This document shows positions 1-24,796 of a stretch of 30,610 bases of DNA, piece by piece; within the stretch, counting starts at the first letter, position 1; the number at the start of each line of letters is the position of its first letter. The notes below the pieces were generated by a model. The model had not been told where the DNA came from and made no database searches. It worked only from the letters and a program-made list of their open reading frames with translations. The stretch spans positions 1 to 30,610 of the forward strand of contig CAJNOQ010001534.1 in the NCBI GenBank assembly GCA_905250885.1. Reading direction: 5' to 3'. A program made the position numbers and the translations under genes. The DNA comes from Didymodactylos carnosus (taxonomy: Eukaryota; Rotifera; Eurotatoria; Philodinida; Philodinidae).

Positions 1-92
1 GATTGTGTGACCAATATTATTGGTTCCAATAGATTGTGTGACCAATATTATTGGTTCCAATAGATTGGGTGACCAATATTATTGGGACCCAA
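1..92. repeat. 31-bp tandem repeat, three copies
   Basis: Three head-to-tail copies of a 31-bp unit begin at 1, 32 and 63. Each unit contains GTGACCAATATTATTGG, itself partly palindromic around CCAATATTATTGG. The first two copies look identical; the third differs at a few bases and decays after about 92. The array runs into the window edge, so its true length is unknown. Confidence 0.9.
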
Positions 93-743
93 TATATTGT
101 ATTGGTGCATGCCTAAAAGGAACCGATAATAAATCAAAATGTCATTACAATAAATCCGTTGTGCCGCGGCAGAGAGAACAGCAAGAATTTTGAAATGCTC
201 CTCAAAGTAAATAAATCGGAATCCAAAATTGATTAAATATTGAATTTTCTTAAATTTCTGATTTTTTTTGCTGAGCTTTATTATTATGCTATAATTGACA
301 TTTCTTTAATGAAATACTCGTGCTTTATTTTTTATTTTTCGTTCATGATGGTGACCTAGTCAAAATTTTTCATTTAGTTTTTTGTTATTATCATTGTCAA
401 TTTAACATCTAGGACATGAAATAAATTTGATTAAAAATTTGATAAATTATTTGAACTGAGTATATTTGCTATTTTACCAGTTTCGTTTACGTATGCAGAA
501 AAATACGTACATTTCAATGGCGTATGTATTTCATATGTAATGCAATAAATTGATTAAATATTTGTTAAAAATGAATATAAACTATTTGTAATCGATAACT
601 ACTCATTTCTCACTACCAGATCTTTAATAGCATATTTTCTATGAAGTATAAAATGTTTTACTACTGCTAATTTTGCTTGAAATGAATTTTCATACGATAA
701 TTATTTAAAAATTTTAATTTAACTTTTAATTTTTTATTTTTAG
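93..743. other. AT-rich non-coding stretch upstream of visible ABCC10 exons
   Basis: No frame here resembles the missing part of the ABCC10 gene, for example the start of the second membrane domain or NBD1. The segment ends in a pyrimidine-rich tract and TAG acceptor at 741-743, so at least its right part is intron. It may be a long intron or the junction where the gene was truncated. Confidence 0.6.
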
Positions 744-3174
744 TGTAACAATTTTGGATGCTCGTCCATTTTTTGGATTTCATACACAATCTGATGATAA
801 AGAATTCAAACATTTCTTTATTATATATGTCTGTTTGGCCATTGTTAATTCCATATTTACATTGATACGAGCATTTACATTTGCCTATGGTGGAATTGAA
901 GCAGCAAGAAAAATGCATAAAATGCTATTAAATAGTTTATTAAAAGTACAGATTTAAATTTATTTATTTTATAAATTATATTCTTATTTCATTTTTTCTT
1001 CTAGTGTTCTATTTCATTTTTTGATGTAACACCAAGTGGTCGTATATTAAATCGTTTTTCCAGTGATACATGGTGTGTTGATGATTCATTGCCATTTATG
1101 TTAAATATTCTTCTAGCGAATATATTTTCATTATTGGGTACACTTGTTTTATCAAGTTATGGACTACCAGAATTCTTATTTGTTCTTATACCATTGGCAA
1201 TATTCTATTATTTCATTCAAGTACATAATTTTATAGAAATTTTTGATAAAAAAATAAAGTTTTATTTCGTTTTAGAACTATTATCGATGGACATCACGTG
1301 AAATAAAACGAATATCAAGCGTAGCATTATCACCAGTTTATGCTAATTTTGGTGAAACATTAGCTGGTTTAACAACAATTAGAGCATTTAGACATGTCAA
1401 AAGGTAAATAATAGAATATAATAATTTCGTTTTTATTATCGATTTTATTGTTATTACAGATTTGTCGAACAAAATATATCTTTAGTTCGTGATAGTATTC
1501 GTACTCAGTTTGCCAGTCTTGTTGCTAGTAGCTGGCTTAATTTTCGTTTACAATTAATTGGAATTGTTATGGTTGTCGGTAAGTGTGTGTATGTGTCAAT
1601 ATCGTAAAAGGTGCAAAAAAAAATCAACTATTGTACATTGTTTCAGGTGTGTCACTCATTGGTGTATTTCAACATATTTATTCTCACTCGAATCCATCTC
1701 TTGTTGGTTTATCATTATCCTATATTCTCTCAGTAACTGGTCTATTGAATGGACTAGTAACATCATTTACCGAAACGGAAAAAGAAATGGTTAGTGTTGA
1801 ACGAGTTACTCAATACATTGACGATTTACCTGAAGAAGAAACTAAAGAACAAACAAAACAATTACAAATTGTACGTAAGACAATTTTTTTATATGTCAGA
1901 TGATACTCTCTTCTTGGAAATAGGCATCGGATGAATGGTTGAACGTGACAAACAATGAAGAAGAAAGAGGTTTATCAATTGATTATATTGACGTTAGTAT
2001 GAAATATAATCAAGATCAAGCACGGCCAGCATTAGATACGCTATCATTTCACATTCGAGCAAATGAAAAAATTGGAATAGTAGGACGAACAGGTAATTAA
2101 TCGTAGTGGCATAGTCGTCAATTAAGTATAATTCAATTATAAGGTCAATAAATATAAGGTTTTGTTGTGCGAAGAAAAATGAGCATCTTTTCCTAGCGAA
2201 CGTCATCAACAAAAAATTTTTTTTTTTTTAGGTTCTGGTAAAAGTAGTTTGTTGGCAACATTATTTCGCACAGTGAATTTATCTGAAGGAAAAATTCTTT
2301 TGGATAATATTGATACAACAACGATAAATCGAAAAACTTTACGGTATGATTTCTTACTTTTATTACTTCAAATAGTTCTACCATTCTCCTCTTATTTTAG
2401 TACAAAATTGGCAATTATTCCTCAAGATCCATTTTTATTCAGTGGTACAATTCGAGATAATCTTGATCCGTACAAACGTTACTCGGATGAAGAGATTTGG
2501 GAAATATTAAATAAATGTCATTTATATGAACTAGTTAGAAATTTAGGTATAGTCAATCATCTAGAATATGATATATCATTTTGATTAACGTCACTCATCT
2601 CATATTCTAGCACAAGGTCTTGATTATATGGTTGTTGAACGAGGTCGAAATCTGAGTGTGGGACAAAAACAATTATTTTGTCTGGCACGAGCTCTTTTGT
2701 CGAAATCAAAAGTAATTCTAGAGTTCATGCGGTTGTCTAATACTTGAGTAATCTGGCATAAGAAGTTTAATGCAATTGTGATTGAAATACCCTTAATTAT
2801 GTTACACAAAGTTAAGGGTATTTCAGCCGCAATTACACTAAACTTCTTATTTCTAATGTTATAATAATCTAAATAATATTATTGATAATCTGGCATATTT
2901 TTAGGTATTGTGTTTGGACGAGGCGACCGCAAATGTTGATATGGAAACAGATTCTCTAATTCAAAAATCAATTCATGACACATGTAAAAATGTAACAGTG
3001 CTCACAATTGCTCATCGCATTCAAACAATAATGGATTCGGATCGTGTTCTTGTCATGGACCAGGGAAAAATTAAAGAATTTGATAGTCCAAAAATTCTAA
3101 ATTCTGATTTAAACTCATATTTTCATAAACTAGTTAAGCAATCACAATTAGCACTCACGACAAATCAACAGTGA
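744..3174 (+). CDS. ABCC10: ABC transporter, subfamily C, ABCC10/MRP7-like (3' part, 10 exons)
   Basis: A multidrug-resistance-type exporter. Exons: 744-945, 1005-1220, 1276-1403, 1460-1578, 1647-1870, 1924-2092, 2232-2343, 2401-2546, 2611-2711 and 2905-3174, all with GT-AG introns. Together they encode about 561 residues in one frame, ending at TGA 3172-3174. The first four exons and part of the fifth encode TMD2 helices, including the ABCC10-like stretch [13 protein letters not shown] and then [13 protein letters not shown]. The NBD2 is complete: Walker A GRTGSGKSS, Q-loop [11 protein letters not shown], signature LSVGQ, Walker B VLCLDEAT with the catalytic Glu, and H-loop TIAHR. Order and spacing follow animal ABCC10. 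TMD1, NBD1 and the start of TMD2 are not in the window, so the gene is 5'-partial; whether that reflects a long intron or real truncation cannot be seen. The ninth intron is enlarged by a foldback insert. Membrane exporter function is inferred from family membership. Confidence 0.88.
2749..2897. mobile_element. Small foldback (MITE-like) insert in ABCC10 intron 9
   Basis: Intron 2712-2904 is much longer than the gene's other introns. It contains two 38-nt inverted arms (2759-2796 and 2812-2849) around a 15-nt loop; the arms match at most positions, from TAAGAAGTTTA to TAAACTTCTTA. The exact 12-bp word TAATCTGGCATA lies at 2749-2760 and again at 2886-2897, like a target-site duplication, although the right copy sits 36 nt beyond the hairpin. 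No coding capacity. Confidence 0.75.
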
Positions 3175-3302
3175 ATAGACACAGTGTCTTTCAAAGTAAT
3201 AAGAGTCAGTGATATGAGATTTTCTATTTTCTTTGTTATTGTTTTGTGACATAGCCATACTTTACTTATTTGTTTTCGTGTTGCAAGCACATCGTTGCAC
3301 GA

Positions 3303-3308
3303 AATAAA
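3303..3308 (+). promoter_or_regulatory. Candidate polyadenylation signal for ABCC10
   Basis: AATAAA about 130 nt after the stop codon, in an AT-rich 3' flank. Assigned by position only. Confidence 0.4.
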
Positions 3309-3923
3309 TATTTTTGTTAAACATTGGATTATAATAGAATATTCATGCGCACTAATTAGACCAGTCGCCGTGTTCCATAGAAACTCGAGAACTGACGTAA
3401 GATGAAGTCTCTAAACCTCAAATGCACTGCAACATAGGCTACGTCATGGTAATGTTTTGTTTCCATTAAAAACCTAATGGTACCTGCTGTAGGTAGTTAA
3501 CCTAAACGATGAAAGATGAGTCTAGCTGAACTCCTATCTTGAGGAGATCTGATGGCGGTTTTTGAACTTTTCTTCTTATAAAAAGACGTTCTAAAGCCGT
3601 GGCTGTCGTATGGTAAAGACGGCCAGCCTGCAGTGCAATCATCTCTAATGAATTTATTAAGTTTGGTTAAATCGGATTGCTGAGGAAAAAGAACAGTTTA
3701 TGTTGAAGTAGTTTTAGGTGAGTAAAGGGTATTATGAAAAGATCAACATTGCAATGAATGATACGTTGAAATAACAAGAAAGTTACGAACATTGGAAAAT
3801 TAATTCTTTCTTCTTTGTAAGGCTGTTGTATTTTCAGCAGTTACATGAACGGTTTACAGAGACAGTTGAGATTTATGAGTGAACAGTTGCCATCTTTGAC
3901 AATGTGTTGTGGCACAAATGATT
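3309..3923. other. Intergenic, no recognised feature
   Basis: Somewhat less AT-rich than its surroundings between 3360 and 3660. No long open frame, RNA gene or clear inverted repeat was seen. It may be decayed repeat DNA. Confidence 0.5.
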
Positions 3924-4700
3924 TTAGTGAAACATTTTATGAATAATCTTATAACTTCTTTTCTGAATGGCTTTGATGTTCCAGATAAATGGAGATGTTG
4001 ATAAACTGTTAATGTAGATCAAGGATGACCCTGACATATCGGTAAAAAAATCTTCAATTGCCATTTGAGTCTGACTTTCGTCAGTAACTGATTGTATCAA
4101 CGTTTGATACAATGTATTGAATGGATAAAGAATTGTTGTTTGAAAATAGACCAGTCTTTTAGCCGCTAACACCGAGAGTAATCGAGAATCACGTTTATTT
4201 ATTTGTTGATTGAACGATTGAACTCTCGAATGAGCCATTTTCAAACTTTTCATGGCCAATGCACCAAATGTAATCATTAATAGTATCGATGGCACACCAT
4301 CTACCAGAAATGAATAAATACTGTATACAAGACTGTATAAACATCCTACATTGACCAAGTTGAATTATTTCAAATATAAGAATATATAATGAGATAACAA
4401 ACCAAACGACAGCAATATCTGAAATGAGACATGGACGATTTTAGACTGACTACATTTTTTGAATCTTTGTGGAGATAATGACAGTGTTTAGTGATCAACG
4501 ACATGATCAGAAAGAGCATGAAGAAAATAGAGACGTAATTTGCAAAATTCTAACAGATATGATTATAGATCGACGTGCTCCAATAAACAGAGAGTGGGAA
4601 TAATACCATAATTAAATAATAATAAAACTGACGATGGTTGCAGCCAGTAAACATGGCACACATGTATTGAAGCGAAAAGATTGTGTGGAAGAAATATAAT
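3924..4700 (-). pseudogene. Rhodopsin-type GPCR relic
   Basis: Read on the minus strand. The longest open part (4358 down to 3924) gives a TM5-like hydrophobic segment, then a basic loop containing INKRDSRLL, a TM6-like segment with YPFNTLYQTL, and a TM7-like segment. This resembles the amine/peptide-type GPCRs expanded in bdelloids. In the same frame upstream are an FCKLRLY motif typical of the start of TM3 and a TM4-like stretch, but these are cut by two in-frame TAA codons (plus-strand 4488-4490 and 4365-4367). Further upstream, to about 4700, hydrophobic TM1/TM2-like sequence appears only in a different frame. The DRY-type motif after TM3 is not recognisable. Two stops plus a frame change argue for a pseudogene rather than introns, because no good splice sites bracket the stops. 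Ligand unknown. Confidence 0.65.
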
Positions 4701-4784
4701 CTAAGGATTATTACATAAGAATCATATAAGAATCAATAAAACTTATTTTGATGTTTAAACTATCTCGTTTTATTTTCAGTAAAA

Positions 4785-5141
4785 ATGGTTTTTGAGAGAG
4801 TCAAACAGAAGGAGAAATTAGTGTTTACTCGAGAGATATTTGGTCTTTTCTGTATAGATTATAGCATACTACTGAAAATATTTTTGCTTGATTTGCCTAA
4901 TGGATGAAATCAAAATATTAGACTAGAAATATAATAAATATCCAACTGTTACATGTGATCCAAGAATAATTATTTTAATTAGACGCTGAACAACTGTTAA
5001 AATAACAATAGCTAATGTCGTACAAAGCCCATTGTACGTGGCACGCGAAAGAAGATTATATTCATCAACAGAAGAAATTGATGATAGTCATCGAGTAGGA
5101 TGTATCAAAATTATTGATATGCCTGGATTTTTTGATTAACA
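4785..5141 (+). pseudogene. Weak myosin-motor-like relic
   Basis: Two short open segments in different frames are separated by stops. The first (from about 4785) includes TREIFGLFCIDYSILLKIF; the second (about 5011-5138) ends in GCIKIIDMPGFFD and then TAA. Their order recalls a myosin motor, where a 'LLGVD..LLK' segment precedes the 'IGILDMPGFE' strand, but key motor residues are missing. DMPG could equally be a GTPase G3 motif. Too short and decayed for a firm assignment. Confidence 0.25.
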
Positions 5142-5248
5142 GAAATGGAGAAAAAGTCACTTAATTAATGAAGAGAATATTTATTTATTTGCATTTGTTT
5201 TCCGTTTAATAGTTAGTATGAATAATTCAGAATTCTAAGCAGCACACA

Positions 5249-5760
5249 GCAGAATTGAAATAAACGTCAGATTCGGGAACAACAGACACAGTTGACATTT
5301 AAGCAGAACGGTGTGTAAACAAGAGATAGTTTCAAGTTTAGCAGAATTGAACTCATATCGGCAGAATTGAAATAGAACTGAATATAGATCCAGCAGAATT
5401 GAACAACGATGAGACAGAATTGAATTTGGAAAAATTCATAGTTTTATGTAATCCAGTCACGTTAAGCAGAATTCAATTGGCCTATTGTGCCGTATCAATG
5501 AATATTGCTGTGAGCCCATGAAACCACATAGACCCATATTTCTAAATCTTCAGCACTCCTCATAACATACGTAGTAGAAGGAGAGGTGGGGTTAGAGGCG
5601 CAGCATGAGAGTGAGTAACCAATAAAACATTTCGAAACGGATCCGAAATGTTTTACAAACCATGTGAGGTCAAACATGCAATTCTGTCTCACCAATGTTC
5701 AATTCTGCTGTGAAAATGTTCAATTCTGCTGGCATGATGTCAATTCTTCTTGAATTTCTC
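5249..5760. repeat. GCAGAATTGAA motif cluster in two opposed blocks
   Basis: The 11-mer GCAGAATTGAA or close variants occur at 5249, 5341, 5361, 5393, 5414 and 5466 on the plus strand. The reverse complement TTCAATTCTGC occurs at 5698 and 5719, with partial copies near 5679 and 5740. The blocks face each other across about 200 nt that contain a short perfect-armed hairpin (about 5626-5655, TAAAACATTTCG and its complement). The arrangement resembles subterminal repeats of a non-autonomous DNA transposon. Confidence 0.6.
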
Positions 5761-6217
5761 GGTTGGCTAGTTTGATATTCTAATAGAAAAAGTTTCTTTT
5801 TTCTTCTTTTTCTTTTTTTCGGCTTGGTCCGGTTAGTTAGTCCGTCAGTGAAAAAAGCCATCCGCATTCTTTTTTGGAACGGATAGTAGTTTAAATTCAT
5901 TGGAAAACATACAATTTTTCAAGAAGATTTTTCAATGTCAGTTTGACTTGTATCACACTGATATCTATTGAATCACCCTTTTCTAAAAAAGTTATTAGAT
6001 TCAAAAAATTACATTTCAACAGCCTAGTTTTAGTTAGTTTGGTAATGCACATAAAAATAAATTTCAATTGTAGTAAGCTTAAAACTTCTAAGAGTAATAC
6101 AGTAGAGGAACCGTATCATTAAATCAATCGCAGATTATTGTATTTAAACGCATGTGATTGATATTGAGTCATACTTTATTGAAACATTATTCTGATACGA
6201 TCAATTTATGTCAATTA
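5761..6217. other. Intergenic, nothing recognised
   Basis: A pyrimidine-rich tract at about 5795-5820 and otherwise plain AT-rich sequence. No open frame resembles a protein family. Confidence 0.5.
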
Positions 6218-6851
6218 TCATCTTTTTCCTCACGAGGGAACATTTCCAAGTGAGGCACTCCGATTTCGTTAAAACCTAGCAATTTATATGTAATCAAGGG
6301 CGCTGATTATGAATATGATAGCCGTTTGTGCCCATAGACCTTTCCTGGCATTTCTCTGGGGAACCGGTTTCCTAAAAATTCTCCTAGCACTGTTTTAACA
6401 GCATGTTGGGATTGTAGTCTAAAAATTTTGCATCAAAATGAGACGCTTCCCAGCTCTCCACCATCTTTCTTTGCAAAGTTACAGAATTTACAAGAGAAGC
6501 CCTAAATGTTCATTGTCAGCTTAGGGATATAGAAAGAAAAAGTAAAATTAATTTAGGACTTCTCTTGTAAATTCTGTAACTTTGCAAAGAAAGATGGTGG
6601 AGAGCTGGGAATCGTCTCATTTTGATGCAAAATTTTTAGGCTACAATCCCAACATGTTGTTAAAACATTGCTAGGGTTTCAGGAGATTTTTAGGAAACCG
6701 GTTCTCCAGAGAAATGCTAGGAAAGATCTATGGGCACAAACGGCTATCATATCCGTAATCAGCGCTCTTGATTACATATAAATTGCTAGATTTTAACGAA
6801 ACCGGAGTACCTCACTTGGGAATGTTCCCTCGTGAGAAAGAAACGTTATCG
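6218..6851. mobile_element. Foldback element, about 634 bp, nearly all inverted repeat
   Basis: The left arm (about 6218-6510) and right arm (about 6550-6851) are reverse complements along almost their whole length, with scattered substitutions and small indels. Matching anchors include CTCACGAGGGAACATT at the outer ends, AAACCGGTT mid-arm and CTTTGCAAAGAAAGATGGTG near the centre. The spacer is only about 40 nt. No coding capacity. One-armed relatives in the same orientation as the right arm lie at 24171-24485 and 29110-29410, so this is a dispersed family. It ends about 160 nt before the hydrolase start codon. Confidence 0.88.
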
Positions 6852-7012
6852 TGCCATTTAAAAGAGAGAAACATAACAGAAAGAAATATTTCTTTTCTCT
6901 TCAATAGAAAACAAAATAAGACATTATATCATCGTTCTTTCTTACCTGCTCATGTACTCACACGTTTTACTTACATACTGTGTGCTTTCGTATCCCTATA
7001 AAGAATTTCGGC

Positions 7013-7963
7013 ATGTCTAATAGTGATAATGATTCACAATTTATTTCTGTTAATAATATTCAAGTTTATTATAAACGCGTATTACCCACAATCGATAATG
7101 TACAAAATAATGATCATTCAATCGTTTTAATTCATGGTTTTCTCTGTAGTACATTCACGTGGCAAAAAATATTACAACCATTAGCTAATAGAACAGGATG
7201 TCAAGTAATTGCTTATGATCGTCTAGCATTTGGATTGACTCAACGAATTGAGCAATGGGATAAAAATGAAATTAATCCGTATACAAGAAAAGGAGAAGAA
7301 TTACTTGCACTCGAACTATTTCGATTACTAAATATAACGAGTAAACTTCATCTTGTTTCAAGTTCATCTGGTGCAACCGTAGCATACGATATAGCTGTGG
7401 CTAATCCAGAATTAGTTTATTCAATTATTTTAATCTCACCCTATGGTCTACATAATGTTCACAAAATGAATCCAATTTCAAAATGGTTAGTGGGAACGTT
7501 TCCAGTTAAATTATTATTAAAATTCGGTTTAAAACACTATCTTCCGTTTAAAAATGCGTATTTTGATGAAAATTATTGTAAAGATGAAACAGTAAAAGAA
7601 GGATATTTACGACCAATACAAGATGATCCATTATTTTTTATAGGACTAGATTTTTTCATAGAATATAATGGACCATCAGAGACTACATCAATCGATCATT
7701 TTCTTCAAATACCACGAAAAATCTTGTTTATTATGGGTGAAAATGATAAATTAGTATCAAAGAAAGATGTCAAGGAATTTTATCAACTCATATTAAATGA
7801 AAATAAATTGGATGAAACCATACTTCAATATGTATCGATTCAACAGTGTGGACATTTACCACAAGAGGAAAAACCCACCGAAGTAGTCGGTATTATTAGT
7901 GAATTTTTTGAAAAAGCTAGAACGGACAGTAAATATTGTAGATTGAATTTTCCATTCCAATGA
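7013..7963 (+). CDS. Intronless alpha/beta-hydrolase-fold protein, 316 aa
   Basis: A probable serine hydrolase; substrate unknown. Landmarks: oxyanion-hole HGF at residues 41-43, YDRLAFGLTQR at 68-78 (strand and turn typical of the epoxide-hydrolase/esterase branch), nucleophile-elbow region LVSSSSGATVA with likely Ser118, acid Asp245 in MGENDKLV, and His281 in QCGHLPQEEKP. The elbow reads S-x-S-x-G instead of the usual G-x-S-x-G. The ATG at 7013 was chosen because the longer frame upstream begins with non-ATG codons and lacks hydrolase similarity. No signal peptide or membrane helix is evident, so it is probably cytosolic. It is the only undivided gene in the window, and the wording of the YDRLAFGLT motif recalls plant and bacterial members. 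Horizontal origin is possible but not shown. Confidence 0.85.
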   Translation: MSNSDNDSQFISVNNIQVYYKRVLPTIDNVQNNDHSIVLIHGFLCSTFTWQKILQPLANRTGCQVIAYDRLAFGLTQRIEQWDKNEINPYTRKGEELLALELFRLLNITSKLHLVSSSSGATVAYDIAVANPELVYSIILISPYGLHNVHKMNPISKWLVGTFPVKLLLKFGLKHYLPFKNAYFDENYCKDETVKEGYLRPIQDDPLFFIGLDFFIEYNGPSETTSIDHFLQIPRKILFIMGENDKLVSKKDVKEFYQLILNENKLDETILQYVSIQQCGHLPQEEKPTEVVGIISEFFEKARTDSKYCRLNFPFQ

Positions 7964-8203
7964 CGAGAAACCATATAAGAAAAAATGTCAGACGTACAAT
8001 CCCTATGATTACAATAAGTATCGGTTCATCTTGTAGTTCTGCCATTACAATGTCATTCGCTCCACGGTCTCTCATTCAAATGATCAACAAAACGAGCAAA
8101 ACGTAACGCACAGACACGTTACGCGGAATGGCTGTTAAGACACATTTTCTCGTTAATAATTGCATAACTCTGAACATGTTCTCATTTAAAAAACTACAAA
8201 AAA

Positions 8204-8209
8204 AATAAA
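8204..8209 (+). promoter_or_regulatory. Candidate polyadenylation signal for the hydrolase gene
   Basis: AATAAA about 240 nt after the hydrolase stop codon. Positional assignment only. Confidence 0.35.
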
Positions 8210-8335
8210 ATCCGTGATAGAATTATATTGCAATAGCAAATTAACTTGATCAATCCGGTCAATATTGAAGATGAGTCAGATATACAAATAAAATTGTATA
8301 TACAAAAGAGTTTTCTTACAAAATTCAAATGAAAT

Positions 8336-8341
8336 TTTATT
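8336..8341 (-). promoter_or_regulatory. Candidate polyadenylation signal for ATM
   Basis: AATAAA on the minus strand about 110 nt beyond the ATM stop codon. Positional assignment only. Confidence 0.4.
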
Positions 8342-8448
8342 TTAATAAAAATAATCAAAAAATAGAAAATTTGTTTTAAGACATATTTTTTTTAATACAA
8401 AATAAAACGTCGTTATTAAATGTAAAAAAATAATGACTATCAATTTTT

Positions 8449-24084
<15,636 letters not shown>

Positions 24085-24087
<3 letters not shown>

Positions 24088-24102
24088 CTAAAAGAAAAAA
24101 TA
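24085..24102 (-). promoter_or_regulatory. Splice acceptor abutting the ATM start codon (candidate spliced-leader site)
   Basis: On the minus strand a pyrimidine-rich tract ends in TTTTAG immediately followed by ATG GAG, the first codon of the ATM frame. This is either the end of a 5'-UTR intron with no remaining UTR or a trans-splicing acceptor. Bdelloid rotifers are known to trans-splice a short leader. Confidence 0.5.
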
Positions 24103-24170
24103 TCAGACAAAATGTGAGAGAGGCCCTTGAAAACTCGAGCAAAGAAACTATTTTACTAAGATGGTAATAA

Positions 24171-24485
24171 ATGCATAAGTGTTCTGATTTCTCACTCTAT
24201 TCAACATGTGATGCGTATTTCCACTTTGCAAAGAAAGATCGTATAAAGCTGGAAGATGTCTCATTTCAATCAGAAATATGCGAGCTACAATCATGTCTTA
24301 TTAAGAAAGGTTTTGGTTATTTTCTAGAGTTTCTGAAAAACTGGTTTTCTAGAACAACCAGATCCTCGAAGGGTCAAGGGCAACCCCCATGATCATATTC
24401 GTAATCAGCATGGTCGATAACCTATAACGCACTAGATTCCGAGTAAAAAGCGTTTAACCACTTCGAAAGGTTCCCTCGTTAGTCT
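24171..24485 (+). repeat. Single-arm copy of the 6218-6851 foldback family
   Basis: Follows the right arm of the 6218-6851 element in order: CTTTGCAAAGAAAGAT, AAGCTGG, TGTCTCATTT, GAGCTACAAT, CTGGTTTTCTAGA, TTCGTAATCAGC and the terminal TTCCCTCGT. Identity is moderate and there are indels. The 73-codon open frame across it is incidental. Confidence 0.7.
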
Positions 24486-24796
24486 TAAGGTGGAAAGACG
24501 CACCACATGTTGAATAGGGCACTTTTGGATATACTAATATGAAGTAGAATAAACTACTGATTCTGGAAGTTTGTTCCAGTCAGTAATAAGAGAGTGAAAG
24601 AAAGTTTCTCAATCGCTTTCAAAGAAAATTGTTTGAGAGAAGAAACCATTAACAAGAAGTGGTATACGGACACATTTGGAATGAAGATGTAATTTACATC
24701 TTCACCATTCCAAATGTGAACTATTCTTCTTAAGAATAATAGTACGGTGAATATACTGGATAAAAAACAGAAAGAGGACTCATACGATTTTAAATT
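24486..24796. other. Intergenic with one compact hairpin
   Basis: The only clear structure is an inverted repeat at about 24672-24718, CACATTTGGAATG plus AAGATGTAA against its complement with a 2-3 nt bulge and a tiny loop. The rest shows nothing recognisable. Confidence 0.6.

Larger units (their letters stand above)
7964..8448. other. Short intergenic region between convergent hydrolase and ATM genes
   Basis: Holds the 3' flanks of both genes. A small hairpin, CGTAACG and its complement CGTTACG around an 8-nt loop, lies near 8101-8123. No open frame is supported. Confidence 0.6.

Noticed and set aside
5495-5900. Two overlapping minus-strand open frames
   Set aside because: They run through the GCAGAATTGAA repeat cluster; the lysine/arginine runs come from a pyrimidine tract. 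No protein features.
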